Shown in pieces: positions 35,243 to 45,800 of a DNA stretch of 64,000 nucleotides. A program made the position numbers and the translations under genes. The DNA is taken from NCBI GenBank assembly GCA_027475525.1, contig JAMWFC010000009.1, positions 1,922,001 to 1,986,000 of the forward strand, given 5' to 3'. The DNA is from Macrolepiota albuminosa (Eukaryota; Basidiomycota; Agaricomycetes; Agaricales; Agaricaceae). Positions within the stretch are counted from its first letter, which is position 1. Each line of letters opens with the position of its first letter. A model generated the notes under the pieces. The model was not told where the DNA came from. It did no database searches and saw nothing but the letters and a program-made list of their open reading frames with translations.

Positions 35243-35999
35243 GAGGGGGCAATTGCTGGATTTGGTATGCGCACGTGACTAGATTACACCGTTTTCGGAC
35301 TTTGTTACCGCACAGCCCACTTTCTAGTGTGATTGTAGACGTAAATATAGATTTAGTCCTCAGTCTGTTAGAACCCTATACGCGTACGTCAGTACTGTAT
35401 TGTTAGATCTGTATACCTCTAGTTATTATCAGTTTACTTCATGGTCACGTGTTCTGTAGATAATACGCGTCGACGTGGCTCATCACTTCAGTTGATTCTC
35501 TCTTCCTGACGGTCACTGAAGTGGTGAGTACACGCATACATTCATTAATCTACTATTACATTACTAATACCATACACGTAGTATTGTACTGTCGTGTAGG
35601 TATGGCTATTTTAGTTGATTCTCTCTTCCTGATGGTCACTGAAGTGTATTGTACTGTCATGTAGGCTCTCAGAACTGGTCTGGCATGTATCTAGCGTATG
35701 TATTAAGATACAAACACCAATAAGTCCTCAGAGTCTCGCACAATAGTGTAGACAGCTGTATATTAATCTTTTAAGATACAGACACTAATAAGTCTACGAG
35801 ATAATGATAAGTAAATGAGACTATAACAAAAGTAATGGATTGAGCTTACCCTTAGAGTTTTGCACAATAGTGTAGACAGCTGAGGGAAACTCTTTTTTTT
35901 TTTTTGGTGGTGCAGTATCGCAGACAGCACCCATAGACAGCCTCTACATATATGGACATGCGCAAGAGATCCTCACATTGTTTCTTATCAAGTCACGTA
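35243..35999. other. intergenic region with short repeats
   Basis: No gene is seen. Features are two copies of GATTCTCTCTTCCTGA (about 35494 and 35617), the first within inverted arms CACTTCAGT/ACTGAAGTG (35484-35524). Two copies of a TAAGATAC(A)AACACCAATAAGTC-like word lie near 35703 and 35771, two of CACAATAGTGTAGACAGCTG near 35738 and 35860, and there is a run of 13 T at 35893-35905. The part nearest 35242 should hold the promoter of the membrane-protein gene. Confidence 0.45.
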
Positions 36000-36416
36000 C
36001 CACCCTGTGGAAATGCCTTTATGCACTTCATGTGGGACTTGCTTCAACCAATATCCACTAAAACCGCAGCTGCACACTTCCATGCCTGATTTGCACCAAG
36101 TCTTCTGGCAAGAGAGGTTCCCATGTTCTCTTCACCATCCCCAGTTTTGTAACCTTTTTTCCAAATCTCTCATTATTGGTAGCCAGACAGTCTGATTTTA
36201 TACATTGGGATAAAGCTCTCTTAATTTTATTTATTATCTCTTTCTTGGTGGGTATTCTCTCGGGGTCAGCCTATTTTGCAATGATCCACTCACATCTTAC
36301 TTTTCATATTGTAAATGTCACTTCTGATATTAGAATCATCTTGAATCTTCTACTCTCTTTTGTCATGTCAGGGCCCTTCTCTGCTAAGGCACATCCCAGA
36401 ATATCCTCCAGGAGTG

Positions 36417-36725
36417 GTTGACGCAGCATTATGGTAACAATGATATGTATTTGTGTACAGTAGACAATGAAGTAATAGACCGGAGTCAAGTATTGAGAGA
36501 TAAGTATAAGTTTAGAACAAGTAAATAAATGACACACCTGGAGTCAAGTATCGAGAAATAGCTTGACTCCAAGATGAGACTATGTATTTATAGCAAAGTG
36601 ACTGTATAATGAGATAATACATGAATCATAAAAAAATAACATAAGCATAATTTATGAGATAATAGAAAACATATGTGTATGTGACAACAATATGACATTA
36701 TGAAAAGAAAGCCAGAGTTACATGT
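36417..36725 (-). repeat. solo-LTR-like repeat Y2, inverted relative to Y1
   Basis: The block matches 28403-28685 in reverse complement, including the GTGTACAGTAGACAAT and GGAGTCAA words and a TATTTATAG site. LINE coding sequence stops on one side (about 36725) and resumes on the other (about 36415), so this is an insertion into the LINE. Confidence 0.6.
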
Positions 36726-37019
36726 CATTTCCATTGACAACAGTTTCTTGTATTGAACTTCTCTCTTCTTGAAAAGTCTTCTTGTAAAGTCCCACACTAC
36801 ATTTTGTCCTGATGTTTTGCACTCCATGAGTATATGCTCCAGCAATTCTTCCTCTTCACACATGGGACAGTTTGCTCACTGCTCATAGTCTTTGATGTTC
36901 CCCCAAAACTTCCCAACTTTGTAGGCATTGTGCATCACTTTCCATAGGAAAGTCCTGGCTTCTTTCATCAGGTCTTTACTTCTCAGTGAGTTTCAGATGA
37001 TCTTATCCAATGGTACTTC

Positions 37020-37241
37020 TTCACATCTTTCTTTCACAGCCCATCGTGTCTTGTTGAGGTTTGCTGTTGTTTCTTTTCTCTCTGGCACCAGCTTTGATTT
37101 TATTATACCCTTATATGGTAGGGCTTGAGATTCACATCTTTCTTTCACAGCCCATTGTGTCTTGTTGAGGTTTGCTGTTGTTTCTTTTCTCTCTGGCACC
37201 AGCTTTGATTTTATTATACCCTTATATGCTAGGGCTTGAGA
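37020..37241. repeat. 111-base in-frame tandem duplication in LINE ORF2
   Basis: Units start at 37020 and 37131. They differ at a few bases (for example CCATCG versus CCATTG) and encode a 37-residue block containing KGIIKSKLVPERKETTANL twice. Confidence 0.9.
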
Positions 37242-38402
37242 TTGTTGCCAGTTTTGCCCTGGAAATATCATAGCCCTCAGGGATCTCACATGTTATATTG
37301 TCTGGGATGACTTTCCTAGCCCCTGCATTTGCTAATCTATCTGCCCCCTCATTTTCCTCAATGCCAGTGTGTGCATGACCTTCTCAAAGAGGGTGAGGCC
37401 ATTTCTGACTCTTATTTGAGCTACAAGGAGCCTTAGGATGTTCCTATTCTCCATATCTATCCACCCTCATTTCTTCAGATGTTTTGTTAGACTGTCAATG
37501 GTAATTTGTAAGTTGCTCTTAATAATAACCAACAAATCTTCTGGGATATTTTGTATAGCTGCCAGGATAGCAGCCATTTCTCCTGCATTGTTTGTTTATG
37601 CCATATCTTCTGCTAGCTTTAGGCTCAGATTTCTGATATCATTTACTTCAAACCAGATGCTTGCCTCAGCAGTTGCTTTGCCCTCATTGTTTTGGACATA
37701 TGACTCATCTGTGTACGTGGTTACCCAGGATGGGTTCTCTACATCTTTTCTACTATAGTTGATGTTGTCATTTTGTCCAGTTGCCTCTGTTATGAACACC
37801 CAGAAACCTTTGTTTAGTGATCCTCTCATCATTATGTCCAAATTAAAGATTGCTCTTCCCTTGATCCTGGAGTTTGTTTCCTCTTCCTGGCTCATCTCTC
37901 TTGAGTCCTCACCAAACTCAGGGTTCCACTTCCAGGGTAGCTTCCTTAGATATTCTCTCACAGCTTTGCTGCATTTATGGGGATTTTTGCAACCTCTTTT
38001 GCAGAAGGCATGACATGAGTCACATGTGCAGTTTCTTCTTAGTCTGTGCCTCTGATTTACCATGCCTTCATGATCTTGATTGCTTCATTTAATATTTGTA
38101 CACCAGGGACTTTAGGGCCTCCTTCCCTGTGGGTTTGTCTTAGTGTGCTCAGACCTATTGTAGGTTTTGATTCTTAGTTCCACATGAAGTTCCTTATTAT
38201 CTTCTCTAGGATATCCTCTATTTGTTTTGGCATTCCTTGGACTCTGGCTCAATACTGGGTCCGATACCCAATTACCATACCCACAATTAGCCTCTGGCCT
38301 TTCTTCATCATGTTTCCTCTATTCCATCTTTTCAGATCTTTTGCCACTGCTTCTATAGTTGGCCTTCATACACTCAGAACATTGATGTCATTACCAATAA
38401 AG

Positions 38403-38578
38403 TGTCAGGGGACTCCTCATTTCTTTCTTGCTCTCCTTTCATTCATTTTCTTATTTCTTCTGACATTATTTTATTTTACTATTTCTGTTCTTTCAACACT
38501 ATCTGTTAGTACTATTCTCAGCCCTTGAGGTGCTCTGGTTCTTTAGCTACCATTCAGACAAGTGTGGGCCCTTCAGCA
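38403..38578 (+). repeat. partial LTR B (5' 176 bases)
   Basis: Begins GTGTCAGGGGACTCC and matches the first third of the B LTRs at 22390 and 50469 up to GGGCCCTTCAG, where the KDZ terminal repeat starts. Confidence 0.85.
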
Positions 38579-39040
38579 CATAGAGACATCACAATGGTAC
38601 ATGTCATACATTGTATGGGAGCTCGCTTTGTGCCGTACCATACGTGTCCAGCAGAGTCTGCTACACTGGAGCGGAGCAGTCCCCACAGTGCCATAGAATA
38701 CAGAGCCGTGGACATGTCACAATGTGCTGTATGACATGGTTCAGTGAATTGATAAAAGGTGGGCACACACATGCACATACAGGCCCAGCGGATGCCAGCG
38801 GACACTAGCAGATGTCAATGTGTGTCAGCAGCTGCCAGCAGGCATCAGCCCATGAGTGAAAACCTTCTCCATTGGCAGATGTCATGGCATGAATGATTAA
38901 AACCCTCCTTGAGGTTCCCCATTTCCCTCCCCTCTCCCTTCCTCCCTGCAATAACTCGTGGCTGCATGCCTCCCCTTCCCTCCTTTTCCCACTCCTGACG
39001 CCAGCGTATGTCCACAAAAGGGCCCTGCAGACCTACGCAG
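38579..39040 (+). repeat. left terminal inverted repeat of the KDZ-type element
   Basis: Non-coding. Partner is 50968-51423. The inner half contains several CAGCGGATGCCAGCGGACAC-like words that resemble the satellite further in. Confidence 0.7.
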
Positions 39041-39620
39041 GCCTACGCAAGCCACCAGTGGACATCCATACAGACATACATCAATGGACTCAAACCTATG
39101 CGGGCCCACACAGGCCTGCGCAGAGCACCAGCAGACATCCACAGAGGCCTACGCAAGTCCATGGGGTCTGGTTGGACCAAGGAAAAAGGTAACTTTGTCT
39201 TGCCCGCCATATGCCTGTGGGGAGGAATCAAACTCCTGGCCTTGAGAAAGCCTCCAGCAATGGAACACACATTTAACTGTTGCACCACAGGTCCATTACT
39301 AACAGATAGATTCAAAGGTGGTCAGATAACACAATAAACAGATGCCCACCTACGTTTCTGCAGGTTCCCATATAGATTTTTTGAGGTGGAAGGGGAGTGG
39401 CCTACCTCCCAAAAGAGTTTTCATGGCTTGAAAGGGGTGTTGGCAACAGCAGCCATCAGCTAGCATCTGTCGGAGTTTGTCAGCAGCCATCATGACCTGC
39501 TGGCATCCATCAGCATCCGTTGGCATCTGTCGTATATCTGTCGGCATCTGCCGGATATCCGCTAATATCTGTCGGCAACCCCTGGCATCGTCCAGCATTG
39601 TCCAGCATCAGGGCGGGAGA
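39041..39620. repeat. subterminal degenerate repeats (GCGGATGC / GGCATCCG words)
   Basis: Many short degenerate words of the type CAGC(G/A)GATG or its complement occur, densest at 39440-39610 (SINE-free, non-coding), along with CCTACGCAGGCCTACGCA-type repeats at 39030-39150. Apparent ORFs here are on both strands and repetitive, so they are not called. Confidence 0.6.
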
Positions 39621-40032
39621 GAAGGAAATGGGGTGTGTGGGCATCCGCTGCATGGGGTGGCATTTTGGAAAGCATGGGGGGTGGCGGAAGAGGGATGGGG
39701 GTGGAGAGAAAGAGGGGGAAGGGGGAAGGGGAGGAGCGTGGGTGTCCGCTGGTATGCCAGTGGACGTAGCAGACATTGGACGTCAGGTCAGGGGGGAGGA
39801 GGGGGTGCATGTGGTGGACGGGGGTGGCATGTGAGGTAGTGTGGGGAGTAGAGAGGATGGCACTGGGGAGAAAGAGGGGGGGTGCATGTGGTGGACGGGG
39901 GTGGCATGGTGAGGTAGTGTGGGGAGTAGAGAGGATGGCACTGGGGAGAAAGAGGGGGAAGGGCGGAAGAGGGTGCGTGAGTGTCCGCTGTCCGCTGGCA
40001 TGCCAGCAGATGGTAGCGGACGGTAGCTGACA
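39621..40032. repeat. G-rich satellite with a ~77-base duplication
   Basis: Strongly G-rich on plus. A unit starting GGTGCATGTGGTGGACGG is present at about 39804 and again at 39881, period 77 with one extra G in the second unit. GTGTCCGCTGGCATGCCAGC-type words continue the subterminal repeat theme. Confidence 0.75.
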
Positions 40033-40186
40033 TCAGCGGTGCAACCAGTCCCAGTGGTTCAGTGGAATATTCGTTTATTGATATTCAATATTGTGTACAG
40101 CGGTGGGTTTCAGCGGTGCAACCAGTCCCAGTGGTTCAGTGGAATATTCGTTTATTGATATTCAATATTGTGTACAGCGGTGGGTT
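40033..40186 (+). repeat. tRNA-like (SINE-type) module, duplicated in tandem (77 bases x 2)
   Basis: Each identical 77-base unit contains TGGTTCAGTGG, matching a pol III A box as in tRNA-Gly, and GGTGGGTT(C), a weak B box. Spacing between boxes is about 50 bases. A CCCCTACTCCA tail follows the second unit. This is not a functional tRNA because the arms do not pair. Confidence 0.6.
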
Positions 40187-40279
40187 CTACTTCCCCTACT
40201 CCACCTTAATGGGGTCTAATGGTGTGTTTTTATACGGGTGCATTTTTGCTCTACATATACATTGTACTGACCTGTAGTA

Positions 40280-40352
40280 AGTGCCTGTGGTAGTTGATCC
40301 GACCCACTCGATTTTCAGTATTGTGTGGAGTGGCAGGTTTGACTCCCCTAGT
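40280..40352 (+). repeat. tRNA-like module 3
   Basis: Contains CCTGTGGTAGTTGATCC and, about 45 bases later, GGCAGGTTTGACTCCCC, a B-box-like sequence. Weaker than the neighbouring modules. Confidence 0.4.
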
Positions 40353-40443
40353 CCAGACTCTCCTAGTCCACCATAATGACGTATAATGGTGTCTTTTTAT
40401 ACTGCTGCATTTTTGCACTACATGTAAACTGTACTGATTTTTG

Positions 40444-40600
40444 GTAAGGACCTGTGGTCCAATGGAATATTGATACATTGATATTTCATATTGTGCACAA
40501 GAGGTGGGTTCAAATCTTTAGTAAGGACTTGTGGTCCAATGGAATATTGATACATTGATATTTCATATTGTGCACAAGAGGTGGGTTCAAATCCTGCTAG
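40444..40600 (+). repeat. tRNA-like modules 4 and 5, tandem with period 77
   Basis: Both units carry TGGTCCAATGG (A-box-like) and GGGTTCAAATC (good B box, GGTTCRANTC). Unit 1 starts at 40444 and unit 2 at 40521; they differ at one internal base and at the 3' end. Confidence 0.6.
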
Positions 40601-40682
40601 TGCATATTAGACATGACTTGACTTTGCTTTACTAATTGTTATTTAGTGATTTTTGCACTACATGTACACTGTATTGATTTTT

Positions 40683-40775
40683 GGTAAGGACCTGTGGTCC
40701 AATAGAATATTGATACATTGATATTTCATATTGTGCACAAGAGCCAGGTTTGAATCCTGCTAGTGCATATCATTA
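40683..40775 (+). repeat. tRNA-like module 6
   Basis: Same family as modules 4 and 5: TGGTCCAATAG then CCAGGTTTGAATCCTGC, followed by the shared tail CTAGTGCATAT. Confidence 0.6.
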
Positions 40776-40781
40776 GACATG

Positions 40782-40935
40782 ACATAACTTTGTTTTACTA
40801 ATTGTTATTTACTACACAGTATGATAAACAAAGTAAGGTTGTAATTTTTTACAACGTCACATAACTTTGTTTTACTAATTGTTATTTACTACACAGTATG
40901 ATAAACAAAGTAAGGTTGTAATTTTTTACAACGTC
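40782..40935. repeat. 77-base exact tandem duplication (module tail)
   Basis: Units 40782-40858 and 40859-40935 are identical. The AT-rich sequence is the 3' tail of module 6. Confidence 0.97.
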
Positions 40936-41010
40936 CTGTAGTCTAGCAAAATATTGTCAGTCTATATTCTTTCTACTGCACAATTCAAGGGTTCGAGTTC
41001 CCCTTGTGTA
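40933..41010 (+). repeat. tRNA-like module 7
   Basis: Starts GTCCTGTAGTCTAGC (A-box-like) and has AAGGGTTCGAGTTCCCCTT, a perfect T-arm stem with a consensus B box. This is the most tRNA-like of the series, but no acceptor or anticodon stem can be closed. Confidence 0.55.
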
Positions 41011-42615
41011 ATTGTTGAATAGTGTGTGGTTTTTTGTGTTCAAGATTTTCTTCATCATTGGTCACCATATGTCCACCGCTCCAGACTTCTGTTTGTCTGC
41101 CATCATCAGCCACCACGGTCTCCATCACTGTTAGTCCTTCTGCTCCCTCACCAACAATGAATAGAGGTGGCAAAAAATCGTTGTCCATCTCCTCTTCTGC
41201 AGGAATGAACAAAGGGGGCAAATCATTGTCTTTGGTCTCCTCTTCTGCAGGAATGAACAAAGGAGGCAAAGAATCCTCTTCCATCTCCTCTTCTGCAGGA
41301 TTGAACAAAGATGACAAAGATTTGTCTTCCATCTCCTCTTCTGCAGGAATGAACAAAGGTGGCAAAGATTTGTCTTCCATCTCCTCTTCTGCAGGAATGA
41401 ACAAAGGCGGCAAAGATTTGTCTTCCATCTCGTCATCTGCCACAATGAACAAAGGAGGGATACCCTCTAAGTCAGGGTCACTAATGGATGGATTAGGGAT
41501 ATCTACCTGGTCGTCGTCAGTTTCCCCCAGCTCCATGAATGTCCAGTGGATATGAGCTGCTGGAGTGGAAGGAAGTTAGGATGCTGGTTGAACCACAATG
41601 CGAGAGTTTTCCATTGTAGGGCCATACACCAGTCCAGGTTTACTCTGACTGTAGAGGTGGTGGAATGGATGTTGTGTGTTTGAGGGTTTGATATGTGTCA
41701 AGGATGGCCATTGGGGAGAGTCGACATCAGAGAGAGTGGTAAGATGGGCCATGGAGAGGCAGTCTTGAGGATCAGGCTACTCACCATCAATACTGTTGGT
41801 ATGGGACTCAATGCCTGTCAATTGGCCCATCTGAGCAGGATCCATGGACCTGGCAACAGAACTGACAACGGAAGCAGCAACGGACTTGCTGCCAGCAAAC
41901 AGGTGGATCATATTGTTGGCCATTGGCACATGTTCCATCCTATCCAGCGACCGCCACTTGTCTAGGGCTAGAAGCATCTGCTGGTGGCCTCTGGCAGATC
42001 CGCTACCTGCAAACACATGGAGCAAATTGCCTGGTGCTGGGATGGACACCAATCCATTGGATGGCAATGTCATGGGCAGCCGGCAGTTGCATGCCAAGAA
42101 GCTTTCAAGAGAGTGGAAGCCTTGCTGATGTACAAGAAGACAATGCTCCAGCATTTCATTGCTTAAGACCTGAACATCCTTTCGGCCAATGTGGTTCCAC
42201 CAATCACAGCCATACAAATTCCTGATAAGACCTTGACAGCCATCAACAAACTTCAGGATCTCTGTGGGCAAAGTTTGCTGATTTTGGAGAGGAAAAAATT
42301 GGCTCATGCTTTTGATAATGTCTGGGACATTGCAGACCACATTATTCAGTGATGCAGCCCCCAGATATGACAATACAAAGTTCTATGGCACACAGTCAGA
42401 TCCTAATATATTTACACATTTTGAAGTTATCTTACCAACTTCTTGTCTAGATGCTGGATAATCCATGCCTCTTCTGCTTCAAGACTTGGCACAAGATTGC
42501 CAAATATGGAAAGTGCTGGAATGAGGTGTGACTCAATGTAGTCAACAACCTCTTGCAAATTTTCTAGTACAGTGGCTTGGAACATGACATTGTGTGGTAC
42601 AGAGGTAGATGCCAT
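40985..42615 (-). CDS. KDZ-element companion gene with acidic 16-residue repeats, unknown function
   Basis: Start at 42615 (MASTSVPHNVMFQATVLENL). A probable intron near 42435-42381 (GTAAGATA to CATAG) joins it to a frame ending at 41777 (NNVVCNVPDIIKSMSQFF; later CDWWNHIGRKDVQVLSNEM). Another intron, with a CTAAC branch site and CTCCAG acceptor near 41560, leads to the last exon (41550-40985). That exon has seven copies of a unit like LPPLFIPAEEEMEDKS (48-base period, 41157-41456). No catalytic motif is recognised. It lies directly downstream of, and on the same strand as, the transposase, so it is probably part of the element. It could be a second transposition protein or a captured host gene. 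Splicing is inferred. Confidence 0.55.
41157..41456 (-). repeat. 48-base coding minisatellite (seven 16-residue acidic units)
   Basis: Period 48, each unit reading through as LPPLF(I/N)PAEEE plus an acidic tail. The repeat keeps frame, so it looks selected or recently amplified. Confidence 0.9.
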
Positions 42616-42726
42616 TGCACTCTTGCTTGTAGAAGCGGATACTGCTATGTATCAGATTTTTGTGCTTTGTAAACAAAAGTGATTTTCAACAATTCCATTG
42701 CATGTGACTGTCACAAATCCGTTCCG

Positions 42727-42826
42727 ATCATCCGCTGATGGCAGCAAGCTGCATCCGTCACATCAATCCGTCTCTGCATCCGTCACATCAATCCGTCTCT
42801 GCATCCGTCACATCAATCCGTCTCTG
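42727..42826. repeat. 25-base tandem repeats between the two KDZ genes
   Basis: Three copies of CATCCGTCACATCAATCCGT plus CTCTG start at 42752, 42777 and 42802, preceded by ATCCGCTGATGG. The words resemble the subterminal repeats at 39440-39610. Confidence 0.85.
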
Positions 42827-42838
42827 CATCCACCATTT

Positions 42839-45800
42839 TCACAGCGGATCTCTTGCAGTTTGGGGGGGAATAAAATCAGGAAGCACCCGCCTAAATTTAT
42901 CAATTGCCATCGAGGCCAATTCTTGCCACATGGCCACCTTTTTGTAGGCATATGACTGGAGACCTCTTTTCTTCACTGACATACCACGCTTTGACCAAAT
43001 ATCTGCCTGGTTGAAGAAATACCAAACTGTCCACTCCATTTCACTTGTGACAAGCTGACATTCCTCTGTCCATCTGTTGCGTTGTGCTCTAGCACGTAGA
43101 TAATGAACACAATTAACTGAAGAGATATGTTCATGAACGGATGTAATGATAACGGAAATGTTAACAAGAGGACTCACATTCAGAAATAGTTGCAGATTCA
43201 TTTTCTGCATCAGAATTAGAGTGCCATATCCAAGATACCTTGATCCTTGATGAACCAGGAATGTTGGGATCTCATATAGCTGTGCTTGCATTCAAATCTG
43301 CTTTCTGTAGAACTGGATACTTTCTCTGAATGCTGGGGTCCGATCCCAGTCACAGCAGAGCACTGTGGCATCATGCATAGGCACAAGCCTTCACCAGGAT
43401 TGAGGCCTGGATTCTTTGAAGAGATGTGCAAGCTCGAGTTTTTACATTCTTGCTTGGAGCAACCTAGATGACATGAGAATATAGGAATGATTTCTCTGCA
43501 ATGAATTCCCGAAGAGCTTGCAGGAGCCTTTCAATTTGAATCAAGCGCAGATTGTGCTCTATCATTGTTAATGGTGAGACATTACCCATGATCATAGATG
43601 GGAAGGAGATTTCAAAATCTTCTGGAACAACTATATCCGTTGATCCAAGGATATCTGCCGGCGGTACCAGCAGATCCGCTGGTTGTCCATCTTCTGCCAT
43701 TTCATTGTCATCAAAGGCTCCGGGATCTTTATCTGGTTCCAGGGGGGCAGTTTGCCTTCTACTAGCAATAAACCTGCTCCTGTCCTGAGAAGGAGAAGAA
43801 CATTGAGTCAAACCCTTAATAGTTCTCTTTCCGCCTTGACCTTTTGCTGATCATTATTGCTTGCATGCTGATTCAAATGGCAAACCTGGTCCTGAATTGC
43901 AATTCTGAGCTTCCAATTAGTGAAATAGGTTGGGCCATCAGCAATACATCTTACTGCTGCTCCTCAATGTCAAGGGCAAGTTGAATCCAGAAGGAATGAA
44001 TATCCGTCGCTGCAACATCCGTTGAGTGGTTTCCACTGTCTGCTGCCATTCGGTCTTCACTTGCACTATTGAAGGTCATTGTACGAGCTTTCAGAATATC
44101 CATTGCTTTACGGTTTCCCTCCTCTCTGAGCCTTTCTGCCTTAGCTATTCTGGCTTCCCAGCTTGTTAGTAAATCCATTGATATTCCAACAGATCGCTCA
44201 GTGAAATATTGAATGGCTGCATCTCTCATCTTAACAGCAGTCCTGTACTTTCAACATAGGAATAGAACCATGTCAAGCAGCTTCTTCCAATTTGAGTTAC
44301 ACATGTGATCATCAAGGATTTCTGCCCGATGTGCCAAGGTAGCCATATAGGCCATCTGTGAGACTTCATTTAGTGTAGATCAGAGACTTTCAATTATCTC
44401 CCCAGCCAAATGACCGGCTCCAGGAATGAAGGACGGGACAAAGCAGAAAAAACAATCCTCCTTATGCCCATGGACATGAAGAAGTCCTATTGCAAAGTCC
44501 ACAAGTAGATTATCTGGCAGGACTTCTCCGGCCTCGGCAAGCCGTTCAGAAAATTTGACACACCACTGGCATGCTATGTCATATACCAGTAGGAGACGCT
44601 GAATCCCATCCATGTTGGTCGTCTTAACTGCCCATGTGATGGAAAAGTCTGTGTAAACCTGGCCTTCACCATGGGTCAAGTTTGTTACACTATTAGGAGC
44701 AAAGCAGCCATGCCGTGTACATGCCGTTGCAACAATACCAGTAATGTCGCATGACTTATTCATCATCAGGGCCTTTTCAATAGCTTTGAATGTGTTTTCA
44801 CAAGTGGCTCCCTGGATAGATGGAGGTCCAGCAGACAGCTGACAGACAGGATTGAATTGATGAGCGGACAGCAGACAGGTAGAGTTAAAGAATGTCACTC
44901 ACTGTTGGCTGTTTCTTTGCGTGCTTGAGATAGTGGGTGAGCTTATCCCTCCTGGCCATCATACTACCACCTTCTGAATGCCATACATCATGAGCAGGAT
45001 TAGAATGTCAGACGTGATCCACCTTGAAGTTGCCGTCCATCATTAAAGAATGATTAAACTTCCACCAGACAGGATCTTCTTTTCAGTTGGATGAAAGATT
45101 GACTCCTGGTTGGGGACAAGTTGGACAGAATATTGCAAGTTCATCACGGTCCAGCACCATGGGATGCCTCGATTCATCATAGCCAAAGCCTGCCCACTTC
45201 AACTTCTTCAGCCACCACCATGAATGAGAAATTTGTCATAGCTCACAGTAAAGATTATCTACCTCATCAGAAGATGCAATTGGAGAAGTTATTCTTGCAA
45301 TTTTCTGCCAGTACTGGTAGGCAGATGCTTTGCACTCTAGATTTGTCAGACAGAAGTCGTCCAGCACAGCCGTTGTAAAATATGTTTGTGTCCGATCAAA
45401 TGTACTGGGGATCAGCTGCAAGCAGATGGTATCCTCCACCAAGACATCCATCCCAGAACACTCACATGAAATGACAGTAATGTAGTGTACTCCAGTTGTG
45501 TGAATAATCTGTTGTATTGGATTTCCAAAGCAATCATATCTGTCTATACAGAACCCATTCGTGGCTGGCCGATCTTCTGGAATATCTTCTATTGGCACAT
45601 TATTCTCTGGTTCCTGTTGCTCTTCCTCTTCCATAATTTGATCAAGGCTGGCATCCTGAAGTCTGCTCAGGAAATCTGAAGTCATGGATGGATGCGCTGC
45701 CGGATGTCCCAGATCGCTATCCGCTGATGGAAGTTCAACATCCAGTTGATATTCGAGTCGTAGAAACTCTTGCTCCTGAATGTCCTTTTTCCGCTCGTGG

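Larger units (their letters stand above)
36000..38402 (-). pseudogene. LINE ORF2 3' half: RT thumb, RNase H, zf-RVT, split by repeat Y2
   Basis: On minus from 38400: RT thumb-like sequence (NFMWN region near 38190), a Cys/His-rich stretch (CTCDSCHAFCKRGCKN, about 38025), an RNase H domain (VTTYTDESYVQNN to MAAILAAIQNIPE, 37722-37545), and zf-RVT (CEEEELLEHILMECKTSGQNV, about 36860). The end of ORF2 (LLEDILGCALAEKGPD, about 36410) is separated from zf-RVT by the Y2 insertion. Between RNase H and zf-RVT a 37-residue block is duplicated in frame (37020-37241). Several stops are present. LTR B sequence truncates it at 38403. Confidence 0.85.

Noticed and set aside
38600..40030. Many overlapping frames of 60-120 codons on both strands
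   Set aside because: They arise from repetitive, G-rich or satellite composition and show no protein family features.
40933..41010. A functional tRNA gene
   Set aside because: The T-arm is good, but no acceptor stem or anticodon arm can be formed.
41157..41456. Regular 48-base repeats that could be mistaken for a CRISPR array
   Set aside because: The repeats are adjacent without spacers, keep an open reading frame and lie in a eukaryotic genome.
41022..41555. A 177-codon Ser/Lys-rich plus-strand frame
   Set aside because: It is the complement of the acidic repeat exon; the minus frame continues with splice signals and the plus one has no context.
42752..42826. Three 25-base direct repeats as a possible CRISPR or origin iteron set
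   Set aside because: No spacers; the words match the surrounding transposon subterminal repeats.
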